From NCBI RefSeq assembly GCF_001625195.1, contig NC_054391.1, positions 1,860,001-1,924,000 of the forward strand: DNA of 64,000 nucleotides. Direction: 5' to 3'. The DNA comes from Drechmeria coniospora. Taxonomy: Eukaryota; Ascomycota; Sordariomycetes; Hypocreales; Ophiocordycipitaceae. Under the pieces are notes generated by a model. That model did no database searches. It was not told the origin of the DNA and worked only from the letters and a program-made list of their open reading frames with translations. Position 1 is the first letter of the stretch; each line of letters begins with the position of its first letter. Position numbers and translations under genes: made by a program. Positions 55,301 to 64,000 of the stretch are shown here, in pieces.

Positions 55301-56690
55301 TGTCGATGCCCGCTTGCGGTCTTGTTCGTGGGCACAAGTCCACACGCAAGTCTTCATTATTCACAGTGCGTACATAGTACGTCATGCGCTAGAGGAACGC
55401 CTTTGGATATTCCTAACCCTCAAGCGGGCAGGGTGACCCCGTCGTTGGTTTTACCGTTGTGCGCAGCGATCCATGACCAAGTCAAGGAGGCGACAAACAA
55501 AATCCCTGGACGCCTGCATGCATCTACCGGTTTGCATCACCACCATTCATTGGTTTCAACGGTGTGTATTTTGAAACGAAAGAAGAAAGAAAACACGAGA
55601 ATCCGTAAAGAATTCGCGCGATGCATCAGTGATCACGCCTCGGTTTGTGTGGTGTAATGGTTCTCTACACGTCTGTACGGTACCGAATACGTGTGGTTTG
55701 AAGATGTGGGTGGTAATTAATAAGGTGATATTGACTGCACCCCCCTAGGCAGCCATAAAATAATAATATGTATATCCCCTAACGAGAAATGAACCGATGA
55801 AGACGGGCAATAAATGTGTAATAGCGGCTGGCTCCCCTAGCAGCCGGGCTCACTGACGGTCTCCAGCACAAGGTCAGTTCGCTGTACAAGACTTGGAGGG
55901 ACCCAGCGTTACTGCTGGCCATCATACAGCCTAAAGACTGACTACCTGGCTTCCACTAAATCGTACTAGGAATCAGTTGCTAATTCTGATTACGAATAAT
56001 AATTATTACCGTGGAACTCCCCGTATTAACTTGCAGTGTAAGTACCAAACAATACTCCTTGAAGCTGCTTGTACCGCCAATACAGGGTGTGGTGGTGAGA
56101 GCTGTTCGAGGTACCTCCGACAAACTCCTGCGACATGTACTGCTACAAGACGTAGCAAGCGTAGTGGTGGTGCCATCGGAGTACAAGTACATGTCCCTCA
56201 ATGTGGCGGCAAGTACTCCGTCCTGCAAATATTTCGGCTCAACAGCCGGAAGCCAAAGACACGCGCGTGCCGCCCTGGTCGCCAAATGCCTCGCCAGCCC
56301 AGGCCATGGCCAGCCAGTTCCATTCATTCACTGAATCAGCGGCACTCTCGTCAACAACACCAAACGTTCGACCCTCGCAACCCCGCAAAATTCCACCAAC
56401 TCTTCTCAACCTCCTCCCTCATCGTCCGAATTCCGTCCGACTCCCGCTCTCGAGCATCCAGTTCGCCATCGAAATTCACCTCGGACAATTCTTTCATCGC
56501 CCTCCGTGTCCGCCTCCACACCTCCGCCTTCGCTTGCGACGATTGCTATGACGCGCCACGACGTCAACAACGAAGCCTTGCCATAACCTGCACCCCCTTC
56601 CCCGGAGAGTGCTTTTCCCAGCCATGCCCGCACCTGCTTCCGCGTGAACGATTCGCGAACGAGACTTGCGCGTGCCGTGCGGCCGGTGCC
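52324..56690. other. 4.4-kb gene-free region
   Basis: Contains 3' flank of the methyltransferase-like gene, a 74-bp duplication at 53145-53290, and AT-richer sequence from 53.1 to 55.9 kb with few ACGGAGTAC motifs. On the minus strand between 53.6 and 54.8 kb several short frames look protein-like (for example NLLHVDILLGSLVVKRSA, EVPLPGNYFVVAEGA, and the 54030-54377 frame with three Cys), but stops and register changes separate them. This may be a decayed gene. The stretch 55977-56690 is open in frame with the next gene but lacks an ATG start of its own. Confidence 0.45.
53145..53290. repeat. 74-bp tandem duplication
   Basis: The segment beginning CCAAAGTATG at 53145 recurs at 53219. Shared later parts are CTCTTATACTGCAAGCCT versus CTCATGCTGTAAGCCT, then TTCAATGCAATCTC versus TTCATGCAATTTC. 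Divergence is roughly 25 percent by eye. Confidence 0.75.
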
Positions 56691-59600
56691 ATGGACGGTG
56701 GCCTCGAGGGAGCGGCTGCGCGCCCAGCGCCTGGGCCTGGGCCTGGACCTGGACCTGGACCACGATCGGCATCGACCCAGCTGCAGGTGAGGCAGGAAGG
56801 GAGACGACCGCTTTTCGGCAGCAACGGCTCGAGAGACCCAGCCACGAGCACGAGCACGAGCACAACCAAAGCTCGCGAGTCGCCGCGCGTCGACGCCCGA
56901 GCCGGAAGCTTAGCCGGCGCAGCACCTATACGACGGACGAAATCCGACTCGCAAACCGCACCGCTGGGCCGAAGAGGCAGCAGCTCAAGCGTTGCGAGCC
57001 TGCCGTCGCCAGCCGCCGCCGGCACGCGCATCCCTCAACCCAACAGCTCGACCTTCTGGCGCCGCCGGCCCATCTCCATCCACGAGGCCTGGCAGCTCGC
57101 GGAGGACGAGGAGCTCCAGGCAAACCGGGTCAAGGGTGTCGATGGCTCGCCGAGTCCTGCACCTAGAACCTGGCGGGCCACGGCTCAGGATGAGAACAAG
57201 CTGAGGCAGCAGCTGGGGCGGGATCACCTCGACACCAAGGGAAACGCGAACCAGAAGCAAAGGGTCCAATCACCCGTCAAGCGCGGAACGCAGCAGAGGA
57301 TCGCAGGCTCGGCGACGCTCGACCGCCCGACGGAGGCGAGGATGAGGACGCGAGCGAGTGGCCAGCCGGCGGGCCAGGCCGATACCAACGGCACCGACCA
57401 TCGCCCCAAGCTCGTGCCTGGCATCGAGGATGTGGCGGTACCGTCGATCGAGCCGGCTGCTCGGCCGCCGCTTCGGATGTCACCGTCCAAAAGCAACAAG
57501 GCGGAAACCCGGTCGCCCGAGAAGAGCTACGTTTGGCAGATTGACGACGACTTTACCGCGGGGGACCTGCAGATCTCCGACAGTCCTAGGATCAAAGTCG
57601 GCAGCAACACGCCCTTTGCGCACCGCCCACCCTTAATCAGCGGGGACAACAAAATGCTGACGCGGTCCCCTTCCCGCCGAGCGCCGCAAGACCATGCCCA
57701 CGATGGCAAGCGGGACGTTGGGCAGGACCGGGAACGCAGGTTGACGGCCGCCGTCCTGTCGGGGAGGCCTCGGCCCAAGCAAAACTCGAAGCTCGACGAG
57801 ATTCGAGCGAGGGAACAGGCGCTGACGGCGGCGGCGGAGCTGCAGGGAGCCACCACCGAAGAGTCCCGGGGCCAAAGCCGACCAAAGAACACGAAGCTCG
57901 ACGAGATTCGACGGCGCGAAGCCGAAGGTCTCTCGAGACGCGCCTACGCGACTGCGCGGCTCGAGGAGATTCGAGAACAAAACTCCATGTCTCGGTCGCT
58001 GTCACCCGATGACCTTCGACCGGCTCCCGGTCGAGAGCAGCCACGACGGTTGGCGTCGACACCAGGCGCGGACAAAAGCCCAGGCTCGGTGCGATCGAGG
58101 AATACGTACGCGAACGGGTTGGGACTTGGCGGAGAGAAAATTCCCGACACGCCCGTCACCATCTACAAGGGCCAGCGTGCGACGGTAGATGCGAGCCGGA
58201 AGAGCGGCAAGGAAACGCGGGCCGAAACCCGACTCGCCGATGGCTCGGCCAACGGACCCCCAGACTCGTACGACTGGCTGCGACGGCTGGCAAGGGCAAC
58301 GAGCTCGAGTCCTGCCCCGGAGCCTGCTGCCTCTGAACGAGGCCAGGCGAATGGCGAAACGAACGGCGGCAAGCGAGGGATGCGACCTGCGAGGGTGGAA
58401 AATGGAAATGGCAAGAAGGTCATGTCCGCCAACGACGGCGCGAGGCCAACCGTCGGCTTCGTCGGCCTGGCAGCCGAAGACGAAGGACGGGCGAGCGACT
58501 CTGCTAGAAGCAAGAGGTCCAGCATGAATTCGGAGGTTGATCCAACTGATAGGATCGAGGCCGAGATGAAGCTGTTTGCACCCCAGGACAACTACTCGGA
58601 GCCAAGCTCCGTCCGAGCCCCGTCATCGCCGGCCGACTCGGACAGGGAGCAGCCGGTGGACGCGACGCCGAAGCCGCCGAAGACGGAACCGTCGGTCATG
58701 GCGACGCCGAAAGTCATCGGCGCCTACATCGAGACGCCGGCGACGGCACGGGTGGCGAAGAGTACCGAGGGCCCGGGATCTCCCGACAGGAGCGCTCCTG
58801 TCTTTCGCCATCCGGAGACGAGGCCAAATCGGAAAGGATGGGGGAGCAGGAGTCGGGAGAGGGACCAGGAGAGGGAGGACGAGAGAGATCAGGAGACGGC
58901 GTCGGACCCGGGAGCGAGCGACGGCAAGGACGATGCGGCGGCTGTGATGGTGACGACGAGAAAGCCACGCGCCCGTTCACTCCCTCGTCGCAGACCGCCG
59001 TTGAAGAATACGGCGCGGCTTCCCTCGGTCAAAAACGATCTCCTCGAGTTGCAGCGCAAGCACAACATCGACGACTCCAACCTCGACGACCTCGAGGACA
59101 TTCTTGCGGGACGGAAGGTTGCGTCGCCAAAAAGACAGCCGCTGTCGACGAGCGGGACGAGGGACGAGGACGAGAACTTGATTCGAGTGAAAGGCGAGAG
59201 CGGCCGCAAAGAAGAAGACGCTTCCGACAGCCAGCTGGCCTTGGTCAGCCGCATGAGCAAGACGCTCCGCACCGGCCTCATGGGTCTCCGCACGGCCAAG
59301 GAGGGCATCGCGAGGCTTGAGGATCGCGTGGCCCTCGCTGAGACGAGAACAAAGTCGTCTCCGGACTCGGCCGTCATCTCGGATTCGCCACATCGCCGCC
59401 TCGATCGCGACAGCAAGCAAGATGCAACAACGCTCGAGGAGCACTGCCCCGATTGCATGACGAACCCGAGGCCCTCGACGGTAACCTACGTCCACATCCC
59501 GATTCCGCGCCTCTACCATGCTGTGCCGCGCTTCCGTCTCACCCTCCTCGGCTTGATGCTGTCTCTCTCGTCTCTCTGGTACGTTCTCGAGTCGGCGACG

Positions 59601-60053
59601 TGCGCCGTGTACTGTCGCCCCACGACGTGCACGCCTGCGGCGCCGTGCGTCTATTCGTACGACGACCCGACCTTTGGAAGTGCTCTGCCGGTCAAGCTCG
59701 ACCAGCTGGCCACGGGCGGCCGCGGTCGCGGCCTCGTCGCCTGGGCCGTCGAGGAGCTCGAGGACCGCTTCGCCGACATGCAAGATGCGGCCCTCGGGCG
59801 GACCATTCAGTCTCTCCCGTTCGAGGGCATGTCTACCGAGCAGAAGCGACGACACCGACGGCGGCTCCGAAAGAAGGGCCTCGTCCGGCGTCCATCGCCG
59901 CCGTCGGTGGAGCAGAAGGCCAAGTGGGACGCCTGGCGTCGGGCTCGGCTCGCGAAGGAGCGCGCACGAGACGCCCGCGAGATGGGCTACGACGCCAGCG
60001 ACGAATACGACAACGAGGGTGCTTCGGTGGGAGGCGACGAGAGGGTTTCATGA
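56691..60053 (+). CDS. Large conserved-looking one-TM protein with KLDEIR repeats
   Basis: Single-exon gene for 1120 aa. I do not recognise a named family, though the C-terminal block resembles proteins found across filamentous ascomycetes. Most of residues 1-780 is disordered, Arg/Ser/Pro-rich. An ordered motif FWRRRPISIHEAWQLAEDEE lies at about 120-145. Three spaced helices SKLDEIRAREQAL, TKLDEIRRREAEGLSRRAYA and ARLEEIREQNS follow at about 360-435. A leucine-rich helix (LPSVKNDLLELQRKHNIDDSNL) and a second one (LALVSRMSKTLRTGLMGLRTAKE) precede a hydrophobic segment near 945-965 (RLTLLGLMLSLSSLWYVLES). Right after it come closely spaced cysteines (CAVYCRPTTCTPAAPC) and DDPTFGSALPVKLDQLATGG, then a basic C-terminal helix. 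The layout suggests a membrane-anchored scaffold, perhaps nuclear envelope or spindle pole, which is a guess. ATG 56691 has a good context; upstream frame is ATG-less. Confidence 0.82.
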   Translation: MDGGLEGAAARPAPGPGPGPGPGPRSASTQLQVRQEGRRPLFGSNGSRDPATSTSTSTTKARESPRVDARAGSLAGAAPIRRTKSDSQTAPLGRRGSSSSVASLPSPAAAGTRIPQPNSSTFWRRRPISIHEAWQLAEDEELQANRVKGVDGSPSPAPRTWRATAQDENKLRQQLGRDHLDTKGNANQKQRVQSPVKRGTQQRIAGSATLDRPTEARMRTRASGQPAGQADTNGTDHRPKLVPGIEDVAVPSIEPAARPPLRMSPSKSNKAETRSPEKSYVWQIDDDFTAGDLQISDSPRIKVGSNTPFAHRPPLISGDNKMLTRSPSRRAPQDHAHDGKRDVGQDRERRLTAAVLSGRPRPKQNSKLDEIRAREQALTAAAELQGATTEESRGQSRPKNTKLDEIRRREAEGLSRRAYATARLEEIREQNSMSRSLSPDDLRPAPGREQPRRLASTPGADKSPGSVRSRNTYANGLGLGGEKIPDTPVTIYKGQRATVDASRKSGKETRAETRLADGSANGPPDSYDWLRRLARATSSSPAPEPAASERGQANGETNGGKRGMRPARVENGNGKKVMSANDGARPTVGFVGLAAEDEGRASDSARSKRSSMNSEVDPTDRIEAEMKLFAPQDNYSEPSSVRAPSSPADSDREQPVDATPKPPKTEPSVMATPKVIGAYIETPATARVAKSTEGPGSPDRSAPVFRHPETRPNRKGWGSRSRERDQEREDERDQETASDPGASDGKDDAAAVMVTTRKPRARSLPRRRPPLKNTARLPSVKNDLLELQRKHNIDDSNLDDLEDILAGRKVASPKRQPLSTSGTRDEDENLIRVKGESGRKEEDASDSQLALVSRMSKTLRTGLMGLRTAKEGIARLEDRVALAETRTKSSPDSAVISDSPHRRLDRDSKQDATTLEEHCPDCMTNPRPSTVTYVHIPIPRLYHAVPRFRLTLLGLMLSLSSLWYVLESATCAVYCRPTTCTPAAPCVYSYDDPTFGSALPVKLDQLATGGRGRGLVAWAVEELEDRFADMQDAALGRTIQSLPFEGMSTEQKRRHRRRLRKKGLVRRPSPPSVEQKAKWDAWRRARLAKERARDAREMGYDASDEYDNEGASVGGDERVS

Positions 60054-60661
60054 ACACCTGCCCAGCCTCGTTGCCGCTCCAGGGGGCAGGCTTCTCACAC
60101 ACACTACCACAAACACAATCACATCACAAACATAAACGCACACGCATATATAATTGGCATGTGTGCATATGCGTACATGAACGGACGACACATGATGGGA
60201 CGGCGAGAGAACGGCCTGGATGTATTTTGTTACCCGAGTGTCCCCCTTGGGCTATTCTCCTGCTTGGTTGGCAAGGCGTTGTGATGGTGGCGAGGGGCTA
60301 GGGACCAGGCGAAGAAGGCTGGAAATGGGTGTCTTTGCGCCGTGGCGCGTGTGATGAAGGTGATGGAAGACGAACAAAGGTGGCCTGTATTATTTTCACC
60401 AGTTCATTCAGATATCTCACGAGAGCCCCGGAACCTGCAGACGGCTTGCTAGACACAGTGCCTTAGGGTTTCGGGCAATGAAACGAAGGTTGCCAGTCCC
60501 ATGGCCCGTTTTTCATCTTGGCAAGCGCCGCCTACACTATTCTGTGAAATCTAATCCTGGTGGTGACTGAACCCCGCGTGATGTATGAAAATAAAAAGGG
60601 TCAAATGGGGGTCTCCCGATCAATGAACGCCCAAACACCATCCCGAGCCGTAATTAGAGGG
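60054..60661. other. Tail-to-tail spacer
   Basis: Shared 3' region of the large KLDEIR-repeat gene (plus) and RRP1 (minus). It contains a CACAAACATAAACGCACACGC-like tract after the first stop. No gene or motif cluster was seen. Confidence 0.6.
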
Positions 60662-61537
60662 TTAATCGTCGATGCCACCCCAGCCCTCGTCATCAGCTCC
60701 CCCGTCGCTCTCGCCCATTTCGTCGTCGTCGTCGCCCTCCTCCCTCGTCGCCCAAGGCAGCCTCTCATCCGCGTACGCCTCCTTGGCCCGTTCCCGCACG
60801 CTCTTGACAGGGCTCCGGCGCAGCTCCTCGACCATGTCGCCGAAGAGCTGGACGAAGGCGGTCCTCACCGCCTCGAGCGGTTCATCGTCTTCCACGGGCG
60901 ACAGCACACCCTCGTTCTCGAGCTCGTCGATGCAGATGTCAAGAATGTGGAGGCGCAGGCCGAGGGCGACGCGGGCCTCCTCGTCGACGTCGAGGCACAC
61001 CTCCCTCAGGACGCGGGCAACGTCCGGAACGTGCTCGTCGGCGCCGTAGCCTCTCTGTTTCACCCAGCGGACGTGGGCGGCGTAGCCCCGACGTGCGAGG
61101 AGGAGGAACTTGTCCATCCGGAGAGCGTCGATGGAGGGCCACTGGGCGGAGAGGACGAGCCAGAAGGCGCGAAGCCAAGGGGCGGCGCAGGCGGCGCGGA
61201 GGCCGAAGAGGAGGTTGGCGAGGTCGGCGGCGAGGGCCTGCTGCGGACGCGGACGATCCGTCATCCACAGCGCATAGTAGAGCCCGGTCCACAGTTTGCG
61301 TGCGTCGTCTAGGGGCAGCTCGCCGCGGCTATTGAGGAAGGATTGCAGCGCTTCGAGGGACTGGGTGCGGAGTTTCCTGTCTGTTTTACCCGTCGTGAGC
61401 TAGATGGCCTCGATGCGGAAGGGGCCTTGGTGGGCAGGTGAGGGCAGGACGAGGGGGGGAGACGAACCGCTGGAGGCGAGATTCTTGATGAATGGCATTT
61501 GCGACGCCTCAGCGCCGGCGCCGGCTGCCATGGCCAT
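60662..61537 (-). CDS. RRP1: RRP1/Nop52, ribosomal RNA processing protein 1
   Basis: Predicted nucleolar protein of 262 aa needed, in the family, for processing of the 27S pre-rRNA of the large ribosomal subunit. Exons are 61537-61468 and 61380-60662 with an 87-bp intron. The join gives the family start MPFIKNLASSDRKLRTQSLEAL, then LWTGLYYALWMTDRPRPQQALAADLANLLF and RAFWLVLSAQWPSIDALRMDKFLLLARR, all characteristic of RRP1. An acidic tail (REEGDDDDEMGESDGG) ends the protein. The start at 61537 gives MAMAAGAGAEASQ before MPFIK; the inner ATG at 61498 (MPFIK) is an alternative. The length is near the fungal norm. An intron-blind reading gives only a 200-aa fragment starting at MTDRPRP. Confidence 0.95.
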
Positions 61538-63826
61538 GGTGCTGCGACGCGAGAGGGTTTCGCCGTCAATTGACGAGACTGGTTCGAACCTCCACTCCGG
61601 TGTCGAGGTAGGAAGGGGAAGAAGGATGGATAGGCCGGTAGGAAGGTGGTGAGGGACCCTTCTTGTGGGAGGAGGAGATGTCGTCACCGTTCCGTTCTGC
61701 TGTGCCGTTGAGAAATCGCTGCAACGTGCGTATCTGTGCCGGTATCGATCGAATGCTCGTCAAATTTTCGAGGAGCGGCAAGAAAATTCAAGGTGAGCTC
61801 GGTGAAGAAAATGCCCCACCATGCGACCATCCACCCGGTCAGTGAGTGTTGTTGACCGGCAGCCGACCACTGCTAGTCGTGGTGGACGGCAGCGGTACTT
61901 GGCCGCCTCTGCTTCACTGGGGCCGGCTCCGACGCTGAACTACAGTAAGTAAAGTACTGTACTGTACGGGCAGCAACAGGCTTGGCTTGGCGCGAGGCGA
62001 GTGCCGTCAGCGGCCTCATTGTTGTTTATACCTACAACTACGGAGTACGGAGTATGTACAGTGCTCACTTTCGTCTACTTGTACCGCACTCACAGTCCTA
62101 TTAGTACTCCTACTAATGTGCCAGTACTAAGGCACTGTACGAACACTTTGTGCTGTACAAGTACAGTAGTGCTAGTGTACTTGACTGTCTAGGTACAGTA
62201 AGTATACTGCAAGTAAATGCGCATGCGAAGCAAGTACAGTACATGGACACTTGCTGGGCTATACTTGTGTCCATGTACTTGGTGCATACATGTACTCTGT
62301 ACTCCGTACTCCGTACCTGTACTTACTGTACTCCGTACATGTAGGTACCTCCATACCTTGTACAGGATGTCTAACGATTATCCAAGTACCTGCACCACGC
62401 AAGTACTCCGACGATGCAGTATCGCGACAAGTTAATCCGCCTGGGAGGGCCCAGACGTCGTCCGCCGCCTTTGTCTTGGACCCCTTCCGAGCCTGCGCTT
62501 GCGCCTCGATTGTTGATGCATCACTTTCTTTCAATTGAATGCCATCGTACGTCCATGTGGGGCTCGTCGTCATTTGTACTCGGACTCGTAAGTGCACTGC
62601 TACCGGGACGTACGCAAGTCGACTAGGGGGCGAAACGAGCAGGAACAGTTGTCTCGGGACCGTTAGGCCTAGCCGTCTGCCAAACGGTACGCGGGAGCTG
62701 GGTGTCCTGCGCGCACAGTACGGAGAGCCTACGGAGTACGAACACTTGGATACTGGACTCTCTGTATTACTCCGTACACGAATATCTACAGCACACCTAT
62801 CCGAAGTACTGTCCGGATAATACCTTGGTACTCCGTACACGAGGACAGTACTTCGGATAGGTGTACTGTGCCTAGGTATTCGTGTACGGAGAACCGAGTA
62901 TTGCCAACGCCTACAGTATACCTCAAACCGTAAGTACTTATACCTATCGACACCAAATGCTGTATCTGTATGCTGTACCGACACCGACCACCGCACGAAA
63001 TACACCAAACGCTGTTCCCGAAGTACTCCGTAATTACTGCACACCTAATACCCGCCTAATACTTGTAGGTGTACTCCGTAATTACCTGCTGGCACCTACA
63101 AGTAATACCTGCATCTAATACTCACTTGTGGCAACACCTAGTGCCATACGAGTACCTACAAGTACACCCAATAATGCGCTTGTACCAACATCTGGCAATG
63201 TACAAATACCTACCTAGTACATACCTACAAATACTGTACTGTACCTACACCTGATGCTGCGCCTGCACCTAGCACTCCGCGGCAGGGACTGACTTCCCCT
63301 TGGTGACCTGTGCCCTCCCCCCCTCCCGATGACAAGGTATCCAGCCACTGTGGTGAGCCACTATATAACGCTGCGCTGCCCCGCGCCTAGCGACAAAGCG
63401 GCCAGTGGAAAGGCTGCTGCACCAGGAGCTATACGGAGTACGGAGCGCGATTGTGCTACGAAGCTAAAACTATCCCCCACCACCCACCCCCCACTCCGCT
63501 TCCCCCCCCCCCTACCTATAATCGTCACAGCAGCCCGCCCTGATATCACGCTGCGAACAACCTCTCGCTTTCCAACCCATCAGCATCATCCGCTCTTGTT
63601 GCCTGCCCCGAACGAGGACGACCGTTTCGAATCCGCTACTACGGGAAGCCCACGATCGACCGCTCGCATCAACCGGTTTCCCTCGCCAATGCGTCCTCGT
63701 TGAGGAATAATCCCAAGAAAACTCTCCCCTCCTCGTTCGGCCATCCCGTCCGCCCCCAGCGCGCGACCAGGCGGTAGCTGCATCAACGCCGCCCTCCCCT
63801 CTTCCAGCTTTCTCTCGGTGGCCATC
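61538..63826. other. Divergent intergenic region with TAC/GTA-rich core
   Basis: Lies between the RRP1 start (minus) and the E2 gene start (plus). From about 61940 to 63260 it is crowded with ACGGAGTAC/GTACTCCGT and TACCTA-type sequence and includes a long inverted repeat (62770-62891). The outer parts are GC-rich promoter/5' UTR sequence. Open frames, for example 62259-63044 minus, are motif-driven and not called. Confidence 0.55.
62770..62891. repeat. Long inverted repeat (hairpin element)
   Basis: Left arm 62770-62814 (45 nt) and right arm 62843-62891 (49 nt) are largely complementary. Both arm tips read CTCCGTACACGAATA outward-in, and both inner ends read CACCTATCCGAAGTACTGTCC-like sequence. 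A few mismatches and a 4-nt length difference lie in between. The 28-nt loop contains another GTACTCCGTACACGA copy. The tips include the ACGGAGTAC-type motif. This could be a small foldback element or relic. Confidence 0.85.
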
Positions 63827-64000
63827 ATGTCCTCGAAACGCATCACCAAGGTCCGTCCGTCGTCTGCGCGGAACAAGTGGGTGCAGGTCGCAGCTAACGC
63901 GGAGCCGTTGGCAGGAATTCGCCGAAATGTCGCAGAACCCGCCGCCAGATTTCTCCGTCTCCCTACCGGCCTCCCAGTCCATCCACTCCTGGCACGTCGT
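63827..64000 (+). CDS. Ubiquitin-conjugating enzyme E2, N-terminal part (truncated by window end)
   Basis: Start of an E2 enzyme gene. Exon 1 is 63827-63850 (MSSKRITK); the 64-bp intron has a CTAAC branch and a GCAG acceptor but an unusual GTCCGT donor. Exon 2 begins at 63915 and continues past the end of the window. The joined product starts MSSKRITKEFAEMSQNPPPD and continues FSVSLPASQSIHSWHV, matching the first helix and beta strand of the UBC fold (KRI-KE...NPP...WHV). The catalytic cysteine region is outside the window, so the class of E2 and its activity cannot be judged. Early tiny first exons of this sort are common in fungal E2 genes. Confidence 0.85.
   Translation, partial: MSSKRITKVRPSSARNKWVQVAANAEPLAGIRRNVAEPAARFLRLPTGLPVHPLLARR

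Noticed and set aside
55977..56690. Upstream 238-codon extension of the large KLDEIR-repeat protein
   Set aside because: It has no ATG start, includes ACGGAGTAC-like intergenic motifs near 56180-56215, and its composition differs from the downstream protein.
61570..61600. GGTTCGAACC string suggesting a tRNA T-arm
   Set aside because: No matching acceptor, D or anticodon arms could be built around it; it lies in the RRP1 promoter/5' UTR.
1..64000. Search for CRISPR arrays, bacterial operons, a biosynthetic gene cluster or RIP-degraded transposons
   Set aside because: Spliceosomal introns show this is fungal DNA. No regularly spaced direct repeats with unique spacers, no PKS/NRPS/terpene genes, no transposase or reverse-transcriptase motifs and no strongly AT-biased RIP block were seen.

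Overview
This window reads as nuclear DNA of a filamentous ascomycete. Genes are GC-rich with C/G-ending codons. Introns are short (55 to 135 bp), with GTAAGT-like donors, CTAAC or CTGAC branch sites and CAG/TAG acceptors. Several proteins are typical of Pezizomycotina: an M43 secreted protease, a GPI-anchored wall protein, a CSC1/DUF221 channel and an IML2-type TPR protein. Protein resemblance suggests Sordariomycetes, probably Hypocreales, but the species cannot be fixed by reading alone.

Thirteen protein genes are well supported; their exon structures were worked out here by hand, keeping frame across each splice. From left to right: M43 metalloprotease (+, 4433-6178), CwfJ/Cwf19 splicing factor (+, 7313-9382), alpha/beta hydrolase (-, 9789-12375), IML2-like protein (-, 17047-19164), SEM1/DSS1 proteasome subunit (+, 20615-21099), phosphoglycerate kinase (-, 21361-22827), CSC1-like channel (-, 23685-27151), Mpv17/PMP22 protein (+, 35146-35974), GPI-anchored proline-rich wall protein (+, 38951-39916), MFSD5-like MFS transporter (+, 44506-46249), Methyltransf_22/FkbM-like type II membrane protein (+, 51208-52323), a large one-TM protein with KLDEIR repeats (+, 56691-60053), and RRP1/Nop52 (-, 60662-61537). 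A ubiquitin-conjugating E2 (+) starts at 63827 and runs off the right end. These are mostly unlinked housekeeping genes. No operon, biosynthetic cluster, CRISPR array, tRNA or rRNA gene was seen.

The long gene-free stretches (1-4.4 kb, 12.4-17 kb, 27-35 kb, 39.9-44.5 kb, 46-51 kb, 52-56 kb, 61.5-63.8 kb) are the unusual part. Most are crowded with the short motif ACGGAGTAC (or GTACTCCGT) and its TAC/GTA relatives. Several also hold local repeats that ordinary annotation would miss: an 11-bp-period array just upstream of the protease, a 96-bp (32-codon) tandem repeat in what looks like a decayed gene, a roughly 140-bp tandem array, and a long inverted repeat near 62.8 kb. None amounts to a demonstrable new system. 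The best leads are the motif network, the decayed 32-codon repeat gene and the hairpin element.
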